The notes under the pieces are model-generated. The model searched no databases. It was not told the DNA's origin and saw only the letters and a program-made list of their open reading frames with translations. A program made the position numbers and the translations under genes. 64,000 bases of DNA from contig CM077599.1 of the NCBI GenBank assembly GCA_039654915.1, positions 26,907,501-26,971,500 on the forward strand, in the 5' to 3' direction. This DNA is from Aquilaria yunnanensis (taxonomy: Eukaryota; Streptophyta; Magnoliopsida; Malvales; Thymelaeaceae). Shown here piece after piece: positions 48,248-59,169 of the stretch (the first letter of the stretch is position 1; each line of letters begins with the position of its first letter).

Positions 48248-51016
48248 TGTGGTGGAACAGGGCCCCAGTGCCCTGAATTGCTAACACTGGTAGGCTCTTT
48301 GGGAGCTATGATCCCACTTAAGTTACAATTGGCTAGTTATTACTCGTGAAGTAATCTTAAATTATTACGTGTAACTAGTTACTTAGCCTACCCTGCATAG
48401 GTAATATGCATGCATTGTCCTGGCTATGCGATAACAGTAAATTAAAACTATAAAGAAAGTTGTGGCGCCAGTTCATAAAACATAAGTGAAACAAGCCAAG
48501 ACATAAAAACCTTAGTTGCTTTAACTACAAGTAACAACTATGTGCATACATCTCAAACCTATATGCACCCAAATGTAACTCTAGTGTTATACACACCAAT
48601 GGACACTAGTAGAGGCAATCTACGTATGAAATTACCATACACATTTAAAGAAGCAACTTATAACTACTAACTACTAAGATACTAATTACCATACGTATGA
48701 AATTACCATACACATTTAAAGCAAGCTAGCTTCAAGTAATGAGCCACACTTTCCTTGTACTCACTTAGCTTCAAACTGTAAGGCAAACACTTTGGTCAGT
48801 ACTTGCTTATGCCATAAGTAACTTAGAAACTTATAGTTTCCTACTTAGAGAATACCTTTGAACCAATAAACCCTAGCCTTAACAGATGCCCCTTACCAAC
48901 TGTTAGGCCCGACTAGTCCACTTAAACCTGCACAACACTTAAAGGGGTGAGTACTTTAAAGTACTCAGTAAGGGATTTAGTACCTGCAGGGAAAAACAAT
49001 GCAAACATGCAAAGCACAACATGTATATATATATATAGCATACAAAACAAATCAAGCAATCAACAATGCAACCAGAAGCGAGAATAAAACAACAACCAAT
49101 GCAAATGATAGATGGATGGATGGATGGATGAATGAAATATGCACATGCAAATGTACTTAGGACTTCCTTACACCCGTAGGTGCTAGACTTGCCGTGAGCT
49201 CTTACGACTGGGGTACTTGGATACTGGCCCTCGTATCCTATGCTAGCACTCAACTAACCCCATAAAGTCCTCTTACAGGCGCCTTAGAGTAAGTCATCAC
49301 TTACTCAAATCTTACCTGTCTTGACGAGCTACTTAGAGTAAGTTACCATTTACTCACTCTTTACCCGTCTCTTCCCTTAACTTATTGTGCAGGGTAGCTG
49401 CCTTATGTGGTTCAACTTACCAAGCTTTTCCGAGCTTAGCTTAGGGCACCTTAGTGGCTTACTTACCAAACCATAAAGTTTGGTTGGGATTCTTTTAAGT
49501 TTCCATAATAGTTTACTTACCAAACCATGAAGTTTGGTTGGGATCTACTTAGGTTTCCTTTTATTTGACCAAAGGTCTATAACATTCCACTTGGCCAACA
49601 AAGAGTCTGAAACCCGACTTAATCCCTTTAGTGCTCACTTGGGAACTGAAGCACTTTAACTTCCTTAGCCACCATTACTTATCCTATCTTAACCACACCA
49701 CTTAGCTACCACCTAAATAATGCATAATTCCCAACTTAGGAATGAGTCCTAGACCCAACCAAGGCTATGGAATGTCTTAAATTAGCCTAGGGATGAAAAC
49801 CGAGGTTTGAGACACTCTTAGGATGCCCGGAGCTTGGGGGCAAAATGCCTTAGCGGCGCTGTTGGCGACGCGTCGCCAAAGGCATCAGCATTCGGAGAAT
49901 TTTTTGCACTTCTCGGCGACGCGTCAGTGGCGACGCGTCGCCAATATGGCGTCGCTACTGGCGACACGTTGCCAACGCTTTCCAGCATTGCGCGACAGCG
50001 TGCGACCTTGCACGAAAACTGCTCAAACTTTCTCATCCCAAACTCAAATTACATGGGTCTTATTTCTACTTCATTCCCACACATAACACTACATTTCTAT
50101 GCATTATTTGAGCTTAATTAACTTAAATCCCTTACCTCAAATCATCTTGAAAGCAAGAAACAAGCAATGAGCACATCCGCGCTCCAATGACTTCCTTTGA
50201 GTTCCAAGCTTGAAAACAACCAAATTGGACACCAAGAGCACGAAGTGAAGACCATTTCTAACCATTTAACAAGCTTAAAACTAACCCATAAGGATCAAAT
50301 ATGTTTACCTTTGGGTTTGAACCAAAAACTCGCGAGAACAACTCCAAATGCACCAATTCCATAAAAAATTAAGCTAAGGGCTTGTTGGGATAGCTTCGGG
50401 ACCTTCCATTTCCATGGAAACTTGAGTGATTTTGGGAGGTTTGGGGGTAGAACGTAAGGGAGGAAGGAGAGCTGCGAAATGGCAAATGGGGGAGATGATG
50501 AATAGTGTCATCTCCTCTATTTATAACCAACTTAGCCCAACTTTCATCCACTTGTCACCTTGGCCCTTAAACTTAATTTTGAATCACTTAGGCCACTTAA
50601 ACACTCGCCACACCATCACTCCTTGGTCCCAAAGAAATATTTTTCTTACCCAAATACTCTGCCCTTAGGTCACTTAAGCTATTATAAGACATAATAGCTT
50701 AATTTCTCACTTAGTGCATTTTTCAGCCTTAACTTTCACTTTTGGTTCAAATGGCTAGAAATACCTATGGTCTTAACTTAACTAGCTCAAAATACTTGCA
50801 TGAACCTAATTTATACCAAAATTACGGTCATGCCACTGACTTGGCCAAAATTACCGTTTTGACCTTTTTGCCCCTTAGGTGCCAATTACTTTTTGGAACT
50901 CAACTTAACCTTAACTAGCTTGCTTTCCTTGCTTAATACGACTTAATTGAGGAAATAACTTGGGATTCACTTACCTCGACATTTAATGTAGAAGAAATAC
51001 TAGGAGATCCTTTACA
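48248..51016 (-). mobile_element. Solo-LTR-like insertion within the integrase, target duplication CTATG
   Basis: The element begins TG and ends CA (TGTGGTGGAA...CCTTTACA). It is flanked by the 5-bp duplication CTATG at 48243-48247 and 51017-51021, and the interrupted integrase coding resumes directly afterwards. Read on the - strand it has a TATAAATA box (50518-50525), a leader-like region and the GGCGAC palindrome cluster. No gag or pol lies inside, so it is best explained as a 2.77-kb solo LTR left after recombination between two LTRs. Confidence 0.85.
49862..49973. repeat. Cluster of GGCGACGCGTCGCC palindromes
   Basis: An 18-bp perfect palindrome TTGGCGACGCGTCGCCAA (49862-49879), a partial copy (about 49914-49925), a perfect 14-bp copy (49929-49942) and a decayed copy GGCGACACGTTGCC (49960-49973) occur within 112 bp. 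The flanking LTR is AT-rich. Two altered copies are in the related LTR at 43356 and 43404. Confidence 0.9.
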
Positions 51017-51021
51017 CTATG

Positions 51022-51515
51022 CAAATCAAAAGAAAAGAAGGGACCTTGAATTCCAAGTAAGAGACTCGGTGTGGTTGAAGATATCTCCCATGAAGGGAAT
51101 GATGAGATTTGGCAAGAAGGGTAAGTTAGCCCCAAGGTATGTAGGCCATACCAAATAGTGGCAAAGATTGGAAATGTAGCCTACAAACTAGAGTTACCTC
51201 CTGAGCTAGGACATGTGCATAACACCTTCCATGTGAGTTTACTAAAGAAGTGTATCTGATCCTAGGCAAGTGATTCATGTTATTAGTGTTCCTATAGCTT
51301 CAAACCTCACATATGAAAAAGAGCCAATTTGGGTATTGACAAAGGATACTAGGAAGCTTAAGAGTATGTGGATATCCATGGTTAAAGTTCAATGGACTAA
51401 CCATTTTGAAGAGGAGGCCACATGGGAAGTTAAAGCTAAAATACTAAGGAGCTATCCTAGTGTGTTCCCTAAGCTTCTAGGAAAATTGAAGGACCAAATT
51501 TCTTAAGGATGGAAG
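51022..51515 (+). pseudogene. Integrase C-terminus and chromodomain of the split Tekay/Del element
   Basis: Continues the integrase cut at 48247. It contains a DSVWLKISPM-type block, then PPELGHVHNTFHVSLLKK (the conserved end of the integrase), then a chromodomain-like tail with EEATWEV near 51411. Chromodomains in Tekay/Del integrases are thought to guide insertion to heterochromatin. At least one frame change separates the integrase end from the tail. A purine-rich stretch (AAGGATGGAAGG, 51506-51517) before the LTR may be the polypurine tract. Confidence 0.8.
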
Positions 51516-52835
51516 GTTGTTATGCCTCTTAAAGTCCTAAGTACATAGGCCATGGGCTAAGTGAATTAAGGGCATATCAAGCTTGGGAAACCTAGGAGTG
51601 TACTATAAGAACTTGGAAAATGAAGTTATAAAGGAAGCATGAAGGTGACTTAAGTGCTAAGTTCATTCAGATTCAAACATTGTTTGGTCGAGAAGCAAGA
51701 TACAAATGATGATTTAAGAATATGAGAGACTTAATTGAAAAGTCTATCGGGTGGCTTAAGTGGAGGAATCTTTTATGTGGAGGTTTAAGTGTTTCATTCA
51801 AAATTGTAGCTTACTTAAGCTAGCGTTAGACCATTTTCCCCGCCACTTGTCAAGTTTCAGTTCCACACATGCTTCCACTACCTCAAGCCATATTCATCCA
51901 ACTATAACCTTCATTGTTGAAGGCTTGAGGTTGAGATTTTAAAGGTTTCATGGTGTTCTTGAGCTCCTAAGTGCAATCCAAGATATTTCAAGGAGGAATC
52001 TTGGTGGTGAAGGTGGATTCATGAGCAAAACAAGCTAAGGAGGTTATTTCTAGCTACAAAGAGCTAAAGAATGGCATGATTTAAGCTATTGAAGCTTCAG
52101 GTAACAAGGTTGTTAAAGGAGGTAAGGACCTTAAGTAAATTCCCTAAGCTTTCATAGATAACTATGTTGTTTGGTGGAATTCTAGGCACTTAGGTGATGG
52201 TAAGCTTACCAAAGGATCCTAAGAGGCTGTAGGGGCTAGGGTTACATTGGCAACTATGTTCTATGCTAATTATCTATGCTTATGGCAAGCATTAGGGCTT
52301 AGGATTGAGTAGGCCAACTCAATTCTTAAGCTTGTGAGCTTTAGGATAGTATAGGAAAACATTAAGAGGTTAATTGAATTGAATGTAGAACTAAGGCTAT
52401 GCTTGCTAGGCCCTGTTGGCTGTTAAATGAAGCTAGTGTTGTGGTGTGTGAGTTGTGTGCTTCTATGCTTGTTTGTGCATGCTACCCCCCTTATTGAATT
52501 ACTTGTTATGTATATGTACTTTTGTTGTTGTTGTTTTAGTGTTTTCTTACAAGTGCTTGGATGTGTTTCGGTTAAGTGCTAACTTGACCTATGTATAGCC
52601 CATAATGGCTTTATATAGCCCTTTCTGAGTTATGAAACTCATGCCTTGTCTTTATATGTCATAAGGAAATGTTTACTTGAAATACAAAGAGCCTAAGTGT
52701 AGTTTGTGTACTATCGGGTTAGACAAGGTAATATGATAATCCATGATATTTGCTTAATGTTCTATGACTCCAAGTCTTACTTGTGTGGCAAGCTAATGTA
52801 TGGAATCCATTACTTGCAAGCTTTAGAAGCTATGT
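51516..52835 (+). mobile_element. 3' LTR of the Tekay/Del-type element, first part
   Basis: Begins at or near TGTTATGCCTC after the purine tract and shares ordered blocks with the LTR-like region at 7040-9078. It is broken at 52835 by the next insertion and appears to resume at 56030. The start was chosen from the TG after the purine tract and could be off by a few bases. Confidence 0.6.
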
Positions 52836-55800
52836 TGTCACAGGCCTTGAACCTTAATCCTATTTAAGTCATATAGGACCCCAGGAACCTTACACTTATT
52901 TAGTGTTAGGCCTATGTAAATTTGTCCTTAGTGGGCCTACTAATTAATTAAATCCTTAATGCAATACTATTTTATACTATGCCTTACTATGGCTGTAGGT
53001 CAATGACCATAAAAATAATATATAATCGATACAACTGGCCAGCATTTCAAACATGCATTTATATAAAACATACTATTATGCATTGTGAATCCATACAAGC
53101 TACTAGGGAACACAACCACTATTTCTATAGAATTTACCAAAGGCATAACTTCTGCACACATATATATACATCATACACAAAAGTGTCATACATATGCTGC
53201 ACACTGAGAATCTGGGAATCTGATCCCACTTGAGTTACAATGCCAAAAGGGGTCACTACAGTGTTTAGGTATTCCCTATTCCTTGCCTCTATACAATAAA
53301 GGCCAGTAAGTTAGTATTCCAGTAATTAGAAATCTGCAAGAAGGAAACTTAGCAACAATGTACAATATGAATTAACTTTTGTACATCTGGTATTAGAATA
53401 CTAATAACCAGTTCTTTTATTGATTATTAGCCCCAGGTCCACTAGTATCTGCACACAAAATATGTAAGGGATGTGAGAACCAAAAGTTCCCAGTAAGGGT
53501 TATAACCTGTAAGAAAATCAACAATATAGGACCGTGCATATTATCCATAAGGATGTTGATATATGCCTAGAGCACTTGAGCTCAAATCGTAGTGCTAGGA
53601 ATTCGTATTATTGGCCAATAATTATGGGAGTAGTTAGTTCTCACAATTCCTTTACCCATTCGCCCTGCAATTGACAAGTCCAACTTGTCCATACAAATAC
53701 TGCTTTGAAGGCTTCTTAGTATTTGCCAATATCCCTTATTTTATGTACAGGAGTGAACTATTTGCTTATTTAGTGCATGTGTTAGTGCTATCTTTATAAG
53801 GTTTCGTGAGTGGTTAAGGACACCTCCTCCTCTTAGGTCCATCCAGGTCTTAGCCCATCATTGTGACCTTAGGTATCATAGGTTCCTAACCCGTCATACT
53901 CATCGTAAATTAGACCATATTAAGGTCCATTTTGCCTTTAGGTACAAGTTTACAAATATGCACTTACACACTTCATATGCACTTCATAGTTTAGTTTCTT
54001 ACTAAACCCAATCATATAAGCTTTTTAATAGTCATCAATACTCAATTTACATGTTTGTTAAATTCATCAATAATTTAGCCACTTGATATACAAGTATCTT
54101 AGCCAAATTTATTTAGCATATAAGCACATAAATTAAATAACCCTTACCTTAGATAACTTAGTTTGCAAGCTTCAAGCACTTAGCCTTTCTGTCTCGGTTT
54201 TAACCCAAACTTAGGTCATCTTTTAGTAGCTTATTCCCAGCACCTATATTGATCATTTTAAGCACAATTTATCAATTTTAACACTTGAAAACAACCCCTG
54301 AAATAACCACCAACTGCCAGAATTTTCTGTCTCCGATTTGCCTATCTTGTGGTTCTTTACACTTTTAATAGTATAAATGCAGCCTAAATCTTGCTCTCTT
54401 ATTTTTTATGCCTTGTATACTCATGTATAAGCAAGATTATCACCACCAAAAGCCACCAAAATACTGTAATAATACAATTTATTCTTGGAAGTAACTACAA
54501 TTACAGTAACCCCAAAACTTCACCTTAATGCACATTCATTGCATTCATGGGCGATTCACTTCCAAATAAATGTTCTCTTGCTTCTTAGCTTTTAAACATC
54601 AAATCATAAGCAAGATAACATCATCTAGAATTAATTTAAACCATTAAAACCAACAGCTCCTAGCTAGAACAAAATTAATACCACAAGCTCTTAACTAATG
54701 CACCTTAAATGCACAACATGGTTTCTATGTGTATTTAACTGCCTAGCACCTATTCTCCCACTTCCTGGCCTTCAAATACCCGTTCATAAGTAAGAAAACA
54801 ACATTATTGAGCTACCAAAACCCCTGGAAAATGAAATTATGGCTGGTTATAAAAGAATTAAACCATACTTAGCTCAACACTCACGGTTTCGGCTACACAA
54901 AAATTCCAGCCTTAGTTTTCTTGGGTTTTTAGCTCATTTGCATCTCAATTCACATATTACAGCTAGGAAACACATTAAACAATTATTCCAGCCATGAATT
55001 CTACCATAAAAATTGTATGAACAGTACCAAATATCCAAAGGTGATGAAATCTACACCATAAGAACAAAAGTAACCATGGATGAGCTCATGAATGCCTATA
55101 AACATGTTGAGCACCTTTGATTTCTCTTAACAACCAAGTCTAACATTAATTCCCAAAATTTACAGACCTAAACTGTAGCTCAAAAACATGGGAAATAATA
55201 GAACCAAACTTACTCGGTCAAGAAGCAAGAAATCCTAGCTTAGGATAGCACAAAACTTGATTTTTCTTCAAAGTCTTGATTATCTGTGCTTGAATTTGAT
55301 GGATTAAGCTTAGATTTTGTGTTAGCTGTGGTGTTTGGAAAGAAATAGAGGTTTTGGTGGTCTGGAGACGAAGGTGGAAGAAGATGGCCGAGCAATTAGT
55401 AGGAGGTCAACTTATGTAGGCTTTAATTGCACATGCCATGCACATGGTGCTGTCTTTGTACTCTCTAAGAAATTTGGGTTTATTCGTAACACGCTTAGAA
55501 CTTGAGGACCAAAGTTGGTATTACGCAAATATAATTACACGGCCAGTGTCAGACTTTCATTTATATTCCATTTTGTCCCTATTTTCTCAGGATTATACAT
55601 AAACCACTTATAGATAATTTAGTTAATTCACAAATTCACGATGATAGAGCGAGAATCACGAAAAACCGTGATACCTCAAATTTAATATTTTTTTATACTC
55701 TATTCAATCGTGCAATAAAAATGGGTCATTATGTGAAATAACCAAAATGCCCTTCTTGGCCCAACTTGCTTAAATGATCAATTTTTACTCATTTTTAACT

Positions 55801-56024
55801 ACTGGACCCTAAATTACTGAGACTTAGCTTGCAAATAAATTATGTGAAAATAACCAAAATGCCCTTCTTGGCCCAACTTGCTTAAATGATCAATTTTTAC
55901 TCATTTTTAACTACTGGACCCTAAATTACCGAGACTTAGCTTGCAAATAAATTATATAAAGTGTAATTTATTAAATTAACTAATTACCTGGCTGATTAGA
56001 CTTATAGCTCCGAGAGCCGTCACA
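52836..56024 (-). mobile_element. Solo-LTR-like insertion in the 3' LTR, target duplication TATGT
   Basis: Ends are TGTCACAGGCC and GAGAGCCGTCACA, flanked by TATGT at 52831-52835 and 56025-56029. On the - strand the element starts TGTGACGGCTCTCGGAGC, a familiar start for plant gypsy LTRs. No gag or pol frame was recognised inside, so a 3.19-kb solo LTR is the simplest reading, although a small non-autonomous element is not excluded. A GTAGTGACC word near 53254-53262 (- strand) is LTR-terminus-like and could mark internal nesting. Confidence 0.7.
55728..55955. repeat. 112-bp tandem duplication inside the inserted LTR
   Basis: The block starting ACCAAAATGCCCTTCTTGG at 55741 recurs at 55853 with only one or two changes, for example CTAAATTACTGAG against CTAAATTACCGAG. 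The near identity indicates a recent duplication. Confidence 0.9.
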
Positions 56025-56029
56025 TATGT

Positions 56030-56585
56030 GTTGTGGGAACATGCCATAGGTTGGATGGTAATGCTTAGAAAGTGTATGAACCATATTTGTATGTATATAT
56101 GTGTTTTCGGGTTCTTGTGAACTAGGGTGGCCTATGATAGGCTTACTGAGACATATGTAATTCCATGTGCATGTACAAACTTATATTTTGAAAACAAGAT
56201 GCTGGTGGTTTTTATTGTCATGCATATTATGAATGGATGAATGAGAGTTATGATGTTTAAAGCATGTTTCCATCCTAGGCACCTAACTTGTTTGGTTGAG
56301 CATGTTTGTGTGTTTGTGAGTTAGGTGTTGGTAAGCACCCTAAGGGCATGCCCTATGTGTCCTGGCAGTGTCTAGGGCGTACCCTAGTGCCCCTACCGTG
56401 TGTGTCCTGGCATATTTTGCACTAAACCTCCCATGTGCCCTCAAGGCACCTAGGGTGCCCCACCCATATGTCCAACCTATATTGGACACTTAGAAAATTT
56501 AAGCCAAGTACTTTACCCGATAGAAACGTTTGAGTACCTATGTTACTCCTGTTGGGTTTTAAGGTCTTCAAATGGGCTAGGCTCA
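56030..56585 (+). mobile_element. Continuation of the Tekay/Del 3' LTR
   Basis: Follows the right TATGT copy on the same strand as 51516-52835. It contains a GC-richer repeat of CCCTA...GTGCCC and CCTGGCA words (56335-56465). The right border is uncertain and was placed before the gag-like sequence. Confidence 0.4.
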
Positions 56586-57420
56586 ATGTTAGACATGACA
56601 GTCGCGGCTTCCTAGTTTGGAACCAATAGAAGGCATTACTTCCAATCTTTTAAAGACTTTTCCCCAAGCATTTCTTTGCCATCTTTTAGGAAGTAGACCG
56701 ACCCCCAAGAAGATGGCCCATTTGTTAAAGACACAGCAAGGTAAGGGCGAGTCCTTAAAGGATTTCATATAGAGGTTCAACACTAAAGCTATACAGGTAT
56801 AGGACTTAATCCTTGAGCTGCACCTTGTCACTATAACCCAGGGGCTATTGAAATATTCTAGATTGGTGTGGGACCTGCATGAAAATCTAGTAAAAAATAT
56901 ATAAGAGTTCCTCGATTGAGCCACTCGACATATGCATGCGGAGGAACTTAATCAACCTGTAGTGTAGAAGGAGCTTCTGGAGACCTAGAAAGAATGGGTC
57001 AACCTCCAGGAAGAGAGGCAAAGATGCCGAGTTATCATGACCAGACCTAGTGTTACCACCCTTAAGGGAAAAAAGGATGAATATTCTATACACTTTGGAA
57101 AGGAAAAACCAAGTGCCTAGATGGTCTTTTTTAATGGGCCCCTTGAATAAGAAGGACTTGAAGAAACATTGCTAATACCATAAAGATAAAGGTCATGATA
57201 TAGAAGATTGCTGACAGCTAAAGCGGCTCCTCAATGAAATGGTCCAGGTTAGGAAATTGAAAGAATATTTGGCCAGCACAGCATCTCCTTGCCCAAGACA
57301 AGTAAAAAGGGCTCAAAGAATGGATGAGAAGGATGATCGTGATAGGGGTTGACTTCAAAAAAAGGCCTGTTTACCCTTAGAGACAATTATAGAAACCCAG
57401 GACTTTTTACAGAGGTCATA
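56586..57420 (+). pseudogene. Tat-lineage gag remnant
   Basis: The + strand translation, across several stops and frame changes, shows the block order of Ty3/gypsy Tat gag: an LLKTQQGKGESLKDF-like segment (about 56715), a RHMHAEELNQ segment (about 56928) and a YHKDKGHDIEDC-like zinc-region segment (about 57175-57210) before an LKRLLNEMV block. It is on the opposite strand to the Tat element that follows, so it comes from a different insertion. It is too broken to encode a protein. Confidence 0.65.
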
Positions 57421-57776
57421 CATATTACTACTATATTCTAAATATCAACATCGGTACTATTGGTTGAATAGTAACTCGGTTTTGAGCTGGTTGAGCCCAG
57501 TTGGTTTTGGGCCATCGTTCAGCAGCTTTTTTATATATTTTTTTAATTTCAACTTTTTTTTTTTTTTTGCTTTTTTTAGGATACAATTTGCTCTTTTTTT
57601 TAGTTTTATCTTATTTCGTAAGGTGCTTGTCTTTATGAGGGCCTAGGTTACAATTTTACCTTTTGTCTATCTCACATTTTTTCCAGTTAAAACGCAATTT
57701 CATTCCCTAACTTTCTAATTTTTTTTTACTTGTGTTACGTTTGTGTTACATTTTAGTCCTTGAATTTTATAACTAT
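57421..57776. other. Spacer between retroelement remnants
   Basis: T-rich sequence (poly-T near 57550-57570 and 57594-57601) with no gene. The 60-codon phenylalanine-rich frame here is a poly-T artefact. Confidence 0.5.
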
Positions 57777-58511
57777 TGATGCCCAGCAGCATCTTCGTCG
57801 GGTGACATTATGACTTCGGGAGGGACTTCCTAAGAGGGAGAACGCCTAGAGCACAGATTTCCCAGAGGAGTGTGCCTGTCTTTATTTTCCTCAGGGAGAG
57901 AGGGTCGGATCCTTTGCTAGGGCTCGTTTCCTGGTATTTATAAGAGTGCCTAGCCCGTTTAGATCACGACACATGTTCGGTCGGATGCTCTCTGTACTTT
58001 CGGGCGTAGGGGACAAGTAGCCGTTTGTAGGCTCCTTGAATCTTGGTCCGAGATAGGTTGTGACAAGACTCGGACGGCATCGGCGTGTCAGACCGACGTT
58101 TGAGGCAGCGTGTAGCGCCTGGGGGTGACATGTCAGAGGCTCCTTAAACGCTCATGCCGTACTCCCGAGGTCCTTTGGGTGAGGTCGTCCTTTGGTATGG
58201 GTGCCCTTCTTCGGGAATCATGCCCATAGTTCGGGGAGTTCTCTGGCTCGGGGGTTCCGCCTTCGGGGAGAGTCTCTCCTGCTTGCAATAGCTGGTTCTT
58301 TATTCCCGAAGGCGATATGTTTGGTCCCCTGAGGGAGCCGGCAACATCTTTGAAATTCCTGATGTACTAGCCGAAGTCCTGAGTTCGAGGCGTTGACTTC
58401 GCTCATTCTGAGGTCAGTGTTAGCACCTCCTTCGGGTGACTCCAGGTTTCCCGACCACGCTACTGGCAGGAAGTATGTAGTGAGAGAGGCGATAGCCCTT
58501 TGGCTATCACA
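57777..58511 (-). mobile_element. 3' LTR of the - strand Tat element
   Basis: On the - strand the LTR starts TGTGATAGCCAAAGGGC at 58511, directly after a purine run (GGAAGGGGGGCC, 58523-58512) that serves as the polypurine tract. It ends GGGCATCA at 57777. A TATAAATA box lies at 57942-57935 on the - strand. The other LTR is outside the window, so the ends rest on TG/CA, the polypurine tract and the abrupt change in base composition at 57777. Confidence 0.75.
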
Positions 58512-58523
58512 GGCCCCCCTTCC
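58512..58523 (-). other. Polypurine tract of the Tat element
   Basis: GGAAGGGGGGCC on the - strand sits directly against the TG of the 3' LTR, where second-strand DNA synthesis is primed in LTR retrotransposons. Confidence 0.7.
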
Positions 58524-58932
58524 AGAAAGCTGAAGTGGAAGCTTCGGCTTGTCAGCTTCTGGAGGGCGCCCTTCAGGGCCTTCGGCGTAGTACCTGTGCC
58601 GAAGATGGACCTTTTGACCGAAGACGTAGGCTGTTCACCCATAGCCTATCTTTTGGTGTTTTCGAGGTAACCTACTTCTCTCCTTTTGTAGGTCTGCGCA
58701 ATGTCGCGTCTCGTGAACGGGCGTGTCAGTCTGGAGCGGCACGCCCAAGGTTTAGGGGTGTCAGAAGTCGTGTCCTTCTTTTGGCGCGATGGCTGACATG
58801 TGGCAGCCTGTTATTGGCGGGGACTGCATCGGATACAGCACGTGCGCCTTTTTATGCGCAAAGAGCAGTTATGGCGACTTTTCACCTTCGTGGAGTACTT
58901 ATGACGCCGGTTTGCCTACCCCATCATCGGCC

Positions 58933-58941
58933 TATATATAC
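58933..58941 (+). promoter_or_regulatory. Candidate TATA box of the antisense gene in the Tat element
   Basis: CTATATATACGCC lies 230 bp before the ATG at 59170, in an otherwise GC-rich stretch, and is followed by a pyrimidine-rich leader (repeats of CTTTTG, 58963-58985). It points away from the LTR, opposite to the element's own transcription. Confidence 0.5.
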
Positions 58942-59169
58942 GCCATTCCGTCATAATTTCCTTTTGCTTTTGCTTTTGCTTCCCTCCTGCCTTTTAACTG
59001 TTTTTGCGTTCTCTTCTGCTTTTTGCGGCGATGCTGTTAACGGAGTTTTTTCCGGCCACCTTTCGCGACGGCGACTTCAAACCCAGATTTCGGCAAAACA
59101 TTTGATGGGTTTTGATTTCCAGAGTCCTTTGATTTTAAAGCTTTCCCGAAGTCGGTTTTTTCTCCAAAA

